Made by a program: the position numbers and the translations under genes. Source: an uncultured Eubacteriales bacterium (GTDB taxonomy: Bacteria; Bacillota; Clostridia; Oscillospirales; CAG-272). Taken from it: a stretch of DNA of 64,000 nt. The stretch lies in NCBI GenBank assembly GCA_934446365.1, contig CAKSDZ010000003.1, positions 1 through 64,000 on the forward strand, given 5' to 3'. The notes beneath the pieces are model-generated. The model did not search any database. It was not told where the DNA came from and saw only the letters and a program-made list of their open reading frames with translations. Shown piece after piece: positions 1 to 8,185 of this stretch (within the stretch, counting starts at the first letter, position 1; every line of letters starts with the position of its first letter).

Positions 1-1
1 G

Positions 2-178
2 TCACCTCCCGCCGCCCGGCCTGGGAGAAAGTTTCTGATAACAGCAGACACAGCGCAGGCCCCGCCAGTAGGGACAGCCGGAGCAGGCGGAGCCCCTGGG
101 CGGCTTGGCCGGGCCGGGAGCCTGGGGCCGGGGCCTTTGCTTCATCATCCGTTCAAAAGAGCTTGCTGTAAAATTCAT
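2..178 (-). CDS. Small cysteine-rich protein of the conjugative element
   Basis: A 58-residue reading frame whose ATG overlaps the stop of the DUF4366 gene as ATGA, the usual sign of translational coupling. The N-terminal half is basic and proline-rich. The middle carries a cluster CSGCPYWRGLRCVCC, two CxxC-like pairs that could bind a metal such as zinc. I see no signal peptide or membrane segment. I do not recognise the family. Its place at the end of the DUF4315-DUF4366 block suggests an accessory conjugation role, but that is inference. The stop codon lies at the window edge and is complete. Confidence 0.6.
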   Translation of the reverse strand: MNFTASSFERMMKQRPRPQAPGPAKPPRGSACSGCPYWRGLRCVCCYQKLSPRPGGGR

Positions 179-933
179 TCCCCGTCCTCCGTTTCCTCGT
201 TTTCTTCCTCGTCATCCCAGGGCGGGCCGTCCTCCACGCCGTCATAGTCCTCCAGTTCCTCGCCGTAGTCCTCCTCCGGCTCTGTTGCCGTCTGCTGTTT
301 GGGGCGGTACACCTTGAAATAGAACGCGGCCCCGCCGCCCAGCAACGCCACGGCCAGCACCAGCAGGAGCATCCCGGCGTTGCCCTTGAATGTTTCCGGC
401 TCCGGCTCGGCGTCGGGCTCGGCCACAGGTTCCGGCTCTGGTTCCGGCTTTTGCTCCACACCCGCGCACTCGGTCATGTTGACGGCGCACACCGCGCAAT
501 CGGTATTGACAGCCCCCGCCACGCATTTGTCCGAGCAGGAGCAGGAGGCCAGCTCCGCACCAGCGGCCTCGGCAGCGGCCAGCAGGTCGGCCTCGTCCAC
601 CGTATTCAGAAAATAGGTCTGGTACTGTTCGCCGTCCTCGTCCACGGGCTTGTCGTAGTCAATGACAATGTAAAAGGTGGCCCCGCCGCTGGTCTGGACG
701 GTAATAAACTGCTTGTTGGTATGCTTGTCATAGAGCAGATCACGGGTCACAAGATTGCCGTCCTCAGAAAAGCCCTCGCCGGGCTCAATCACCGGCTCCT
801 CCGTGACAGCGGGCTCCACGGGGTCAAGCCCCTCCCAGTCCTCGCCGCCCCCGGCGTAGGCCGTTGCGGGGGTAAAGCCGCATAAAAGAACAGCGGCGCA
901 AAGCGCCGCCGTCAAGACTCGAAAGCGTTTCAT
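175..933 (-). CDS. DUF4366 (CD1107-family) mobile element surface protein
   Basis: A 252-residue protein with an N-terminal Sec signal peptide (MKRFRVLTAALCAAVLLCG, then an AxA-like TAYAG site), an extracellular domain of about 130 residues with a cysteine cluster (CSCSDKC...CAVCAVNMTEC), a Pro-Glu repeat stalk (PEPEPEPVAEPDAEPEPE), one membrane helix near residues 187-207, and an acidic cytoplasmic tail. This layout and its position after DUF4315 match the CD1107 family of clostridial conjugative elements. The family is thought to belong to the cell-envelope part of the type IV apparatus; its biochemical role is unknown. It lies 2 bp after the DUF4315 gene. Confidence 0.85.
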   Translation of the reverse strand: MKRFRVLTAALCAAVLLCGFTPATAYAGGGEDWEGLDPVEPAVTEEPVIEPGEGFSEDGNLVTRDLLYDKHTNKQFITVQTSGGATFYIVIDYDKPVDEDGEQYQTYFLNTVDEADLLAAAEAAGAELASCSCSDKCVAGAVNTDCAVCAVNMTECAGVEQKPEPEPEPVAEPDAEPEPETFKGNAGMLLLVLAVALLGGGAAFYFKVYRPKQQTATEPEEDYGEELEDYDGVEDGPPWDDEEENEETEDGE

Positions 934-935
934 AT

Positions 936-1202
936 TCAGTTGTCCTCCTTTCCCTCGGTAACAGGCGCGGGCTCGGACTTCGGGACACTTTGTCCCAAAG
1001 TGCCATCGTCCCGGAGCTTCTGGAGCACCAGGGGGAGCTCCGCAAGGGGGATGCTCATGCCCCGCACGATGTCCACGATCTCGCTGTTTTCGGCCTCCAG
1101 TTTCTTCTGCTCCAATTCTTTCAGCCGGGCCTGCTGTTCGCTGATTTTGGCCTTGACCTTATCAATCTCGGCCTGGATTTTCATACTTTTTGCTGTTGCC
1201 AT
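936..1202 (-). CDS. DUF4315 family protein
   Basis: An 88-residue, highly charged protein with an N-terminal coiled coil (about residues 8-40, Lys/Glu/Gln-rich) and a short helical C-terminal part. The order NlpC/P60, DUF4315, DUF4366 is typical of clostridial conjugative elements. The C-terminal linker reads LGQSVPKS because one copy of the 25-bp dispersed palindrome lies inside the coding sequence. The function is unknown; a scaffold or adaptor in the transfer machinery is a guess. Confidence 0.85.
   Translation of the reverse strand: MATAKSMKIQAEIDKVKAKISEQQARLKELEQKKLEAENSEIVDIVRGMSIPLAELPLVLQKLRDDGTLGQSVPKSEPAPVTEGKEDN
977..1001. repeat. Dispersed 25-bp palindrome, copy 1
   Basis: Core GGGACACTTTGTCCC at 982-996, flanked by ACTTC and AAAGT. 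It lies inside the DUF4315 coding sequence and is read as LGQSVPKS. Confidence 0.9.
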
Positions 1203-1215
1203 TCAAAACCTCCAT

Positions 1216-2907
1216 TCAAGGCAAACGCCCGTAGGCGTAGAAATGAGACTGCCAGTAGCTGGTATTTAAGTTTGCATAGCTGATGGGATCGCCACAATGG
1301 ATCATCATTCCGTCCCCAACGTAGATGCCCACATGGGAAACGCCCGGCGTGTCATAGGTGCCCTTGAAAAAGACCAGATCACCGGGACGCGGGGAGCTGG
1401 TGCGGGTACAGATGTTATAGAGCCCCTGGGCCCCCAGGCGGCCCACATTCCAGCCGGAGTGATTGATTACCCAGGACACAAAGCCGGAGCAGTCAAAGGA
1501 CGTGGCCGGGGAGCTCCCGCCCCATACATAGGGATAGCCCAGGTATTTTTCCGCCTCGGAGAGCATAGCGGCGAATGTTTCATCGTCCAGATATTCCCCC
1601 GGCACCTCATATCCGGCGGGCGGGTTTGTCACATAGCGATCCACATAGGCGGAGCCGGGGAACAGGTCGGGGCGGTTTCCCAGGGTAGACATATAGAGGG
1701 AGTACCGGGCCAACTGCTCCTCGCCCATGAAATACACAGGCAGATGGGACAGGTCAAAATTCTCCAGCGTTACATAACAGATATACCAGGAATAGGGCTC
1801 GTCGTCGCTGTCATACCGTGTCTCCACCACCACGCGCTCTGTGAGAATATACTGGCGGTCAAAGAGCATCCCCAGCGTACCCTGCACCTGGGCCGCCGTC
1901 CATTCCCCCTCGTGGAGCACACAGAGAATGGAGATCAGCACATAGGGATCGTGTTCGATTTCATCCAGATCAAAATGGTACTCGTCATAGTTGTGGGTGC
2001 TGGTGTAGGTATCAAGATAGTTTTGGAGCTCCGCCTCCAGATTGAGGTAGGCCGCCTCCGCCGCCAGGATTTCCCCGTCCGGGGATGGGTAGGTGGTAGC
2101 CCCAACAGCCCCGGCCCCGGCGTTGCCGAGCAAAACCAATGCGGACGAACAGGACTGCATAGACAGAATGAGCAGGACACAGGCCAGGGCCAGGAGCACG
2201 CCCAGGGGATGCCGCTTCACAAAGCCCACCGCCTGGGCCGACAGCTTTTCGGTGGCGGCGGCGGTCTTTTCAGCGGCCACGGCCCCCTGGCGGGCGGCCT
2301 CCTTTGCCCGCTTTTGGTACTGCTTGCGGAGCCGCCGTTTCTGCCAGTAGCGGGACAGGGCATTTTTCGAGAGCTCCGGGTGTTCCTGGGCGGCGGTGTA
2401 AAATTGATAGTCCGCCGCAGCCTTGCCATACCGGGCCTCGGCCCTCCGGACGGCCCACGCCGGGTGCTCCCGTATGCGCCGCCCCACGAAGCGGGAGCCC
2501 TGGCGGAACGCGGACTCGCCCAAAAGCTCGGAGTGATGGGCCCCCTCGGTGCCTACATTTTCCTGCTCTACCTCGTAAATCTTCCCATGCACAAAGCCGT
2601 GGACGGAGCCCCCCAGGGCCCCGCCCGCCCGTTTGACGGGGCCGGGTTTCTTTTGGGGTTTCTGCTTTGCCAGCTTGCCCTTTGCCGCCTCCAGCTTCTC
2701 CCCGCGCTTTTCCATACGGAGCTTGGACGCGGCGGCCTGTTCCTGCCTGCTCTTTTGCCGGAATTTGGACTTTGGGACACTTTGTCCCGAAGTGCCCCCG
2801 GCCTGTTCTTTCGTGCCAGCCCCGGCCTCCGGGCCCGGAGCCCCCTGGGGCGCGGCCTGCTCCGGGCGCACACGGGGCCCAGGGCCAGCCTTATCCCGCC
2901 GCGCCAT
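1216..2907 (-). CDS. CD1108-family NlpC/P60 peptidoglycan hydrolase (VirB1-like)
   Basis: A 563-residue protein. The first ~215 residues are basic, Ala/Lys/Gln-rich and probably cytoplasmic. A single membrane helix follows (about residues 233-252, HPLGVLLALACVLLILSMQS), then an extracellular region ending in a C-terminal NlpC/P60 domain. That domain has the catalytic Cys in SFDCSGFVSWV and the His in GVSHVGIYVG. It should cut peptide cross-links so the conjugation channel can cross the wall. The start overlaps the end of virB4 by 17 bp. One copy of the dispersed palindrome is read through in the N-terminal disordered part as GQSVPKS. Confidence 0.92.
   Translation of the reverse strand: MARRDKAGPGPRVRPEQAAPQGAPGPEAGAGTKEQAGGTSGQSVPKSKFRQKSRQEQAAASKLRMEKRGEKLEAAKGKLAKQKPQKKPGPVKRAGGALGGSVHGFVHGKIYEVEQENVGTEGAHHSELLGESAFRQGSRFVGRRIREHPAWAVRRAEARYGKAAADYQFYTAAQEHPELSKNALSRYWQKRRLRKQYQKRAKEAARQGAVAAEKTAAATEKLSAQAVGFVKRHPLGVLLALACVLLILSMQSCSSALVLLGNAGAGAVGATTYPSPDGEILAAEAAYLNLEAELQNYLDTYTSTHNYDEYHFDLDEIEHDPYVLISILCVLHEGEWTAAQVQGTLGMLFDRQYILTERVVVETRYDSDDEPYSWYICYVTLENFDLSHLPVYFMGEEQLARYSLYMSTLGNRPDLFPGSAYVDRYVTNPPAGYEVPGEYLDDETFAAMLSEAEKYLGYPYVWGGSSPATSFDCSGFVSWVINHSGWNVGRLGAQGLYNICTRTSSPRPGDLVFFKGTYDTPGVSHVGIYVGDGMMIHCGDPISYANLNTSYWQSHFYAYGRLP
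2769..2793. repeat. Dispersed 25-bp palindrome, copy 2
   Basis: Core GGGACACTTTGTCCC at 2774-2788, flanked by ACTTT and GAAGT. It lies in the disordered N-terminus of the NlpC/P60 gene (GQSVPKS). Confidence 0.9.
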
Positions 2908-5263
2908 CTTTCAAATCCTCCGGGCGGGTGGTCAGAAGATCGTAAATCTCCCCACGGGGGAAACGATCCATAAAGGGGATGGTCACATTCCCATAGAACA
3001 GCAGGCCCTCGCCGGAATTGCTGTGTGTGATATAGGAAAGCTGATGCTCGGAAATGCCGAGCTGTTTTGCCAGAATTGCCCGGTCACTCTGCGCCTGGGA
3101 CAGCAGGATCATAAAATCCGTGTTGTCCAGAATATTCTGGATTTCCGGGCTGGCCAGCAGGTGCTTGACGTTCTGCGTCAACGCGCTGGGCACACAGCCC
3201 CGTTTGCGGAGCATCTGCCAGATGGAAACAAAATAGCTGGCGGTGAGCTGATCTCGGAGCAGAACATGGAACTCGTCAAAGTAGCACCAAGTCGAGATGC
3301 CGCTCTGATAGTTGGTATTGACCGAGGAATTGACAAACTCATTTGTGACGTGCATCGCAATTTTTCGGAGATTGTCTCCCATGCCCTTGAGCACGATGCA
3401 CACCACACGGCAGTCGGTTTTGACATTCGTGGGATGGTTGAACAGGTTAAGGGAGCCTGTACAGTAGAGCTCCAGGGCCGTCGCCACGCGCCGGGCCTCC
3501 GGCTCCGGCTGTTTCAAAAGTTCCTCGTACAAGTCCTGGAGCAAGGGCATCCTGCCGTCCCCCACGCCCAGGGCCAGATCCCGGTAGACCAACCGCACAC
3601 AGCGGTCTATGACGGTTTTCTCAATCGGTTGTAAGCCCTCCTTGCCGCCCACCACCAGCTCGCACAGGGACAGCAGAAAATCAGCTTTCATGGAAAGGGG
3701 GCTGTCCTCGTCGTTGCCGCCCATCTGGATGTCCATAGGGTTAATGTGATTAGGGCTGTCCGGGGCAATCTCAATCACCTGGCCGCCCAGCCGCCGCACC
3801 AGCGGGGCATATTCGCCCATCGGGTCTACAATGATAATCCGATCCTGGGGAATGGTAAGAAAGACGTTGAGCAGCTCCCGCTTTGCCGCGAAGCTCTTGC
3901 CGGAGCCAGTAGAGCCCAGGTAGAGCCCATTCGCGGATTTCAGCTTTTTCCTGTCCGCCATAATGACGTTGTGGGAAAGTGCGTTCATGCCGTAATAGAG
4001 GGACGGCCCGGCCATGCGGAGCTCCCTGGTCATAAAGGGAATGAAGATCGCCGTGGAGCTGGTAGTCATGCCCCGCTGGATTTCCACCTCATTCCCGCCC
4101 AGGGCCAGGGAGGAAACAAAGCCCTGCTCCTGTTGCCAGTCCAGCCGCTTCAATGTGCAGTTGTATTTCTGCGCGATACCGCCCACCGTGAAAATATCAT
4201 TTTCCAGCCGCTGGCGGGTGGGGGCCAGATTTACCACGGTAAAGGTCAAGAGGAACATCCGCTCGTTGCGGGACTGGAGGTCGGCCAGAAGCTCCGCCGC
4301 GTCCTTGGAAAATGTGATAAGGTCGGGCGGCAGAATGTCGGGGTCATATCCGGCCCGGACAGCTTTGCGCTGTTCCTCCACTTTCATTTTTCCAATGTCA
4401 GAAATTTTCCCCTTGATGGTTTTAATCGCCTTTAGCTGATCCACGGTCTGGATATGGAGGGTCACGGTCATTTCCGCGTCAAGCTCCAAAATTTCCGCCA
4501 GGAGCTTGTCAGAGAGCTCCGACGCCAAAATCTGCAAGTAGGAGGCCGCGCCCCAATACTGGCCCATGCGGAACAGCCGGGGCTGGCGGAAGTCAAAGCT
4601 GTCGGGGGCAATAAAGTCCTTTGTGCCGAGCCCCGTCTTTGCAATATCCCCCCAGGAGAAGCGGAACGGCTCCCGGCTCCCAGGATGCATCTGGCCGTGA
4701 AGCAGGGCCAGACGCGCCCGCCCGTCCATAGGCTCGGAGGGCACGCCCAGCCGCTTAAAGTTGCTCATAACGTCCGCCTCCACGCGCTCCAGCCGGGGCC
4801 GCGCCTCGTCCAGACTTTCCGCCGGGATGCCAAAGGTAATATATTTTGAGCGTTCAATCCCATTGTTTGACCGGGCAATCTGATTTTTCAGCATCCCGGT
4901 AAACTCGGCCCGGACGCTGTTAAAGTCATCCTCGGCCTGGGGAATGTTCACCTTGTAGCGGCTCCGGGAGTGGGAACGGCGGTTAATGAAAGAAAGCTGG
5001 AACGGCAGAGAGCTGTCAAAGTAATTGAGGAATGAGCTCCAGCCGCTAAAGATAGCCGTCTGATCCTCGGTGCTTGCCACAGAATAATTGATGTCCTCAT
5101 ATTCCACGGTTTTTGTATAGAGCCCGCCGGGGAGCTGGCACACGCCGTCCGGGAGCATCCGCACATAGGGGATTGTCTGCTGGGCGGACAGGGCCGCCCG
5201 TTTTTTACCCTTTGCGGCGGGGCCGCGCCTGGGTGTTTGCTTTTTTGCTTGTTGCAATCGCAT
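2891..5263 (-). CDS. virB4: VirB4/TraE-type conjugation ATPase
   Basis: A 790-residue ATPase. Walker A is GSTGSGKSFAAKRELL, Walker B is RIIIVDPMGEYAPL, and a second acidic motif is CYFDEFHVLLRD. It is the cytoplasmic motor that energises assembly of the type IV secretion channel. The start MRLQQAKKQTPRR was chosen because the family begins with a basic stretch before the SAQQTIPY segment. The AGGAGG directly abuts this ATG, unusually close, so the exact start is uncertain. It overlaps the 3' end of the PrgI gene by 59 bp. Confidence 0.93.
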   Translation of the reverse strand: MRLQQAKKQTPRRGPAAKGKKRAALSAQQTIPYVRMLPDGVCQLPGGLYTKTVEYEDINYSVASTEDQTAIFSGWSSFLNYFDSSLPFQLSFINRRSHSRSRYKVNIPQAEDDFNSVRAEFTGMLKNQIARSNNGIERSKYITFGIPAESLDEARPRLERVEADVMSNFKRLGVPSEPMDGRARLALLHGQMHPGSREPFRFSWGDIAKTGLGTKDFIAPDSFDFRQPRLFRMGQYWGAASYLQILASELSDKLLAEILELDAEMTVTLHIQTVDQLKAIKTIKGKISDIGKMKVEEQRKAVRAGYDPDILPPDLITFSKDAAELLADLQSRNERMFLLTFTVVNLAPTRQRLENDIFTVGGIAQKYNCTLKRLDWQQEQGFVSSLALGGNEVEIQRGMTTSSTAIFIPFMTRELRMAGPSLYYGMNALSHNVIMADRKKLKSANGLYLGSTGSGKSFAAKRELLNVFLTIPQDRIIIVDPMGEYAPLVRRLGGQVIEIAPDSPNHINPMDIQMGGNDEDSPLSMKADFLLSLCELVVGGKEGLQPIEKTVIDRCVRLVYRDLALGVGDGRMPLLQDLYEELLKQPEPEARRVATALELYCTGSLNLFNHPTNVKTDCRVVCIVLKGMGDNLRKIAMHVTNEFVNSSVNTNYQSGISTWCYFDEFHVLLRDQLTASYFVSIWQMLRKRGCVPSALTQNVKHLLASPEIQNILDNTDFMILLSQAQSDRAILAKQLGISEHQLSYITHSNSGEGLLFYGNVTIPFMDRFPRGEIYDLLTTRPEDLKDGAAG

Positions 5264-5606
5264 CCTCCTTTCCCACGGAGCCCCGCAGGGTAAACGGGGC
5301 GTATAAATTCTGCGTCTGATAGGGCCTCGCGCCGGGCCGCAGGAAACGGGCCCGGACAATATTTCTTACCACCTTTTCAAAGGGGAGCCCGTCACGCTCA
5401 TACATCGCCAGCAGAAACGCCGGGAGCATAACGGCCAGCATAAGGAACATGGCCCCGGTGTTGCCGATAGAGCTGCGGGCCAGCAGATAGGACGGGATGC
5501 CCACCGCCGCCGCGCCGCCAAAGCAGACAAGCTGGCGTTTGGTAAGATTAAAGGCCATTTTCGTTTTAATTTTGGATAAGTCGTTGGGTACATTTACATA
5601 GGGCAT
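5205..5606 (-). CDS. PrgI family membrane protein
   Basis: A 133-residue protein starting MPYVNVPNDL, preceded by an AAAGGAGG site at good distance. It has two close membrane helices (about residues 25-40 and 48-66), then the family's conserved stretch LPFEKVVRNI. PrgI proteins are found directly before virB4 in Gram-positive conjugation operons and are considered the VirB3-like partner of VirB4 in the inner channel. The C-terminus is basic and overlaps virB4. Confidence 0.9.
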   Translation of the reverse strand: MPYVNVPNDLSKIKTKMAFNLTKRQLVCFGGAAAVGIPSYLLARSSIGNTGAMFLMLAVMLPAFLLAMYERDGLPFEKVVRNIVRARFLRPGARPYQTQNLYAPFTLRGSVGKEDAIATSKKANTQARPRRKG

Positions 5607-6190
5607 GAAAAACCTCCTTTCTCCCCCTGGACTTCGGGACACTTTGTCCCAAAGTCCGGGACGGTGCTCTCCACCTCGTTCCCCCACACCTCCCAGCCGG
5701 GCGGGGTCTGCCTTGCAAAGAGCTCCACACGGGGCAGGTCGCCCAGGAGGGAAACAATCTTGTCGCGGGCCGCATCCGGCTTTTTGCTGTGGGCTTCAAC
5801 GGGGGAAATGATAAACTGATGGACATTCGCGGCCTGCCGTTTGGGATGGCCCCTGGTCGCCAGCAGGCAGATTTCCGCGTTGCCCCGCGTCCAGAAGCCC
5901 AGGCCGTAAAACCAACTGTCCGCCTTTTTGTTTTTCTTCAGCCAGACAAAAGCCACGGTTTTATAAGTGAAGCCCCACGCCTTAATGAGCCGCAGGGCCT
6001 CCGGCAACTGCGGGAACGTGGCCCACAAAAAAAGTGCGCTGTCCGGGGCCGCCAGATCAGCCACCGGGAGCGCACACAGTTCCTCGATCCCCATTGTGGG
6101 GTAGTGATTTTCCGCCGCCCCCTGTACGTTCTTTGCAGAATACCGCCAGGGCGGATCGGCGTAGATGATAGAATAGTTTCCGATAGTCAG
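5594..6190 (-). CDS. MT-A70 family adenine methyltransferase, probable CTG start
   Basis: The catalytic motif DPPW (in IYADPPWRYS) lies upstream of the first in-frame ATG at 6094, so the gene must start earlier. The only good candidate is CTG at 6190, which overlaps the stop of the preceding methyltransferase as CTGA, mimicking the common ATGA coupling. This gives a 198-residue protein with the MT-A70 fold (DPPW, then ALFLWAT, WLKKNK, EICLLATRG). It probably makes N6-methyladenine in DNA and may protect the element from host restriction. The last residues (FGTKCPEVQGEK) are encoded by a copy of the dispersed palindrome, and the gene end overlaps the PrgI start. The start is inference. Confidence 0.8.
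   Translation of the reverse strand: MTIGNYSIIYADPPWRYSAKNVQGAAENHYPTMGIEELCALPVADLAAPDSALFLWATFPQLPEALRLIKAWGFTYKTVAFVWLKKNKKADSWFYGLGFWTRGNAEICLLATRGHPKRQAANVHQFIISPVEAHSKKPDAARDKIVSLLGDLPRVELFARQTPPGWEVWGNEVESTVPDFGTKCPEVQGEKGGFSCPM
5631..5655. repeat. Dispersed 25-bp palindrome, copy 3
   Basis: Core GGGACACTTTGTCCC at 5636-5650. It lies at the very end of the MT-A70 gene (read as GTKCPEV), just upstream of the PrgI ribosome binding site. Confidence 0.9.
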
Positions 6191-6981
6191 ACTCCTTTCT
6201 CCCCGGCCTCCACCGCCGCCCGCGCCAGCCGGATGCGCTCCGTGGCCGGGGCGTAAAAGGCCGGGGCGGTTTCAAAGCAGATAAAGCGGCGGCCCGTGTT
6301 GACGGCGGCCACGGCAGTTGTGCCGGAGCCCGCGCAGATGTCCGCCACCACCTCGCCGGGGCGGGTGTAGGTCTTGATGAAATACTCGCACAGCTCCACG
6401 GGCTTTTGCGTGGGGTGGACGGTGCGCTGTACCGATGGGAATGTCAGCAGGTTTCCGGGAAAGCGCAGGCCGTCCTCAGAGCCGCCGCCGGAACGGACAA
6501 ATTTTCCATAGTTGGGGCTGTTGCCGCCCCGGTCAGCGGTTTTCTTATAGGGCTTGCCCTGCTCGAACTGCGGATCGTAGTAGGGTAGTTTCTGATAGAA
6601 TACCAGAATCGTTTCCGTCCGCTTGAGCGGAGCGCGGCGGGCATTGAGAAAACCTGTGCATCTGCTCTTATACCATATCCACTCATAGCGGAGCATGGAC
6701 AGGTTGGAGGCCCCCAGCACCTTATCATAGGGGCATTGAGCAAAGAACAGCACCGCGCCCTCCGGCTTGACCGCCCAGCGCACCGCCTCCCAAAGCTCCG
6801 GGAGCGGCAAGGGCACATCCCAAAAGTTGCGGGTCGTGCCATAGGGCGGATCGGTCAAGAGCATATCTACCGAGTGCCGGGGCAGGGAGCGCAGGCCCTC
6901 GATGCCGTCCATAAGGAACAGCCCCTCCGGGGGAGCCGGGGACTTCGGGACATTTTGTCCCAAGGTTGAATGTTCTGCCAT
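6187..6981 (-). CDS. DPPY-type site-specific DNA methyltransferase
   Basis: A 264-residue methyltransferase with the catalytic motif LLTDPPYGTT near the N-terminus and the AdoMet-binding motif DICAGSGTTAVAA near the C-terminus. This is the order expected for beta-class N4-cytosine/N6-adenine enzymes. HPTQKPVEL is the conserved motif before the AdoMet site. The start MAEHSTLG has a GGGGAGG site. The first residues (LGQNVPKSP) come from a dispersed palindrome copy. No restriction endonuclease is seen beside it, so it is likely an orphan enzyme for anti-restriction or regulation. Confidence 0.88.
   Translation of the reverse strand: MAEHSTLGQNVPKSPAPPEGLFLMDGIEGLRSLPRHSVDMLLTDPPYGTTRNFWDVPLPLPELWEAVRWAVKPEGAVLFFAQCPYDKVLGASNLSMLRYEWIWYKSRCTGFLNARRAPLKRTETILVFYQKLPYYDPQFEQGKPYKKTADRGGNSPNYGKFVRSGGGSEDGLRFPGNLLTFPSVQRTVHPTQKPVELCEYFIKTYTRPGEVVADICAGSGTTAVAAVNTGRRFICFETAPAFYAPATERIRLARAAVEAGEKGV
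6942..6966. repeat. Dispersed 25-bp palindrome, copy 4
   Basis: Core GGGACATTTTGTCCC at 6947-6961, with spacer TTT instead of CTT. It is read as LGQNVPKS at the start of the DPPY methyltransferase. Confidence 0.88.
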
Positions 6982-6994
6982 ACGCGCCTCCCCT

Positions 6995-7861
6995 CTAATG
7001 CGCGCCGAAAATGCGCTGGGAGATACCGCCCGTTTTGAACAGCATATAGCAAAGCAGCACCGTATAGCCAACGGTGCCCCATATCGCCCCGATGGGATCT
7101 CCGCTTGTGGCGATCCCCTGGACAAGCACCGCGTAAATTGCCACGCACACCAGAATGAGCATCCCCTGGAATCCCACGGCGAACAGCGAGCGCAGATAGT
7201 TCTGGCCCGTGTGTCCCAATTCCCGGTTGGCAAGGGTCGCCACAGGGATGGGGGATAGGCTGGTGAGCAGATATATCTCAATCATGCGGCCATAGACCAG
7301 CACGAAAATAATGATATTCAGCGCCCACATAGTAACGCCGATAATGGAGGACTGGAGCCACAGGCCCAACAGCGGCCCTAAATCCATACCCTCCAGCGTC
7401 GTCTCAAGCTGGGTCAGCATATCCGGCGTGATGTCCGTGGAGCCCTGGATGAGCCCCGCCGATTGTGCAATCACGCTCTGGGACACGTCAAACACGGCCA
7501 TCACGATATTAAATGTGTTTGACAGGATAAGGATGGCACAGGACGTTTTGAACATCCATTTGTAGATATTCGCCACGTCAAACTCGTGCATATTGTTTTT
7601 TTCCAAAAGCATCTGGATCAGTTCATAGGTCGCAACAAAGGTCAGCACCATTCCGGCAATCGGCAAAATTACCGTTTCGGAAAGCTGGCGGATCAGGGAG
7701 AAAACCCCGGCGTGCCATGCCGCCGGGGTCGTTCCCACTTGTACCGCAATCTCTCCGACTTGGGCGTTTACGTTATCAAAGAGCCCCGAAAGGTTCCCCA
7801 TGATCCCGCTGATTAAAAGCTCCTTGAGCCAATCCGTGAGCCAGTCGGTGAGAAAATCCAT
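6995..7861 (-). CDS. TrbL/VirB6-like conjugation membrane protein
   Basis: A 288-residue polytopic protein with several hydrophobic helices. The region from residue ~60 to the C-terminus is mostly transmembrane. An amphipathic N-terminus (MDFLTDWLTDWLKELLISGI) precedes them. Length, topology and position between Maff2 and the methyltransferase match the VirB6/TrbL component of clostridial conjugative elements, which forms the inner-membrane pore. It is 12 bp downstream of the Maff2 gene. Confidence 0.88.
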   Translation of the reverse strand: MDFLTDWLTDWLKELLISGIMGNLSGLFDNVNAQVGEIAVQVGTTPAAWHAGVFSLIRQLSETVILPIAGMVLTFVATYELIQMLLEKNNMHEFDVANIYKWMFKTSCAILILSNTFNIVMAVFDVSQSVIAQSAGLIQGSTDITPDMLTQLETTLEGMDLGPLLGLWLQSSIIGVTMWALNIIIFVLVYGRMIEIYLLTSLSPIPVATLANRELGHTGQNYLRSLFAVGFQGMLILVCVAIYAVLVQGIATSGDPIGAIWGTVGYTVLLCYMLFKTGGISQRIFGAH

Positions 7862-7873
7862 AGGCCGCCGCCC

Positions 7874-8086
7874 TTAAAACAGGCCAGAAAGCAGGGGGAT
7901 CAGCGTTGTACCCAGCAGGATGATGCCGCCGCCAGCCATGAGCTGTTTCATGCCCTGGCTTTTGGAGCCCGGATTGTCCGAGCCGTAACCCTCCAGCAGA
8001 TTGACCACGCCCCACACGCCCAGGCCAGCGCCGAGGGCCACAACAAGGGTCTGTAAAGTGTCGATAGCAGATGCGAAAAACTGCAT
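7874..8086 (-). CDS. Maff2 family small membrane protein (VirB2-like)
   Basis: A 70-residue protein starting MQFFASAIDTLQT with an AGGAGG site just upstream. It has two hydrophobic helices separated by a short polar loop (YGSDNPGSKSQG), the layout of TrbC/VirB2 pilin-like subunits. The Maff2 family sits between VirD4 and VirB6 in these elements. A copy of the dispersed palindrome lies between this gene and the coupling protein gene. Confidence 0.88.
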   Translation of the reverse strand: MQFFASAIDTLQTLVVALGAGLGVWGVVNLLEGYGSDNPGSKSQGMKQLMAGGGIILLGTTLIPLLSGLF

Positions 8087-8155
8087 AGAGCCTCCTTTTC
8101 TCCGGGGAGATGCCCCGGCCATGAAAAAAGCCGCCATTCCTGGCGGCAGGTTGCC

Positions 8156-8180
8156 ACTTCGGGACACTTTGTCTCAAAGC
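8156..8180. repeat. Dispersed 25-bp palindrome, copy 5
   Basis: Core GGGACACTTTGTCTC at 8161-8175, with one arm base changed. It is intergenic, between virD4 and the Maff2 gene. Confidence 0.88.
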
Positions 8181-8185
8181 GATAT

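Noticed and set aside
1297..2973. Long plus-strand open frames opposite the NlpC/P60 and VirB4 genes
   Set aside because: They are GC-rich antisense frames without domains; the minus-strand genes have clear motifs and coupled overlaps.
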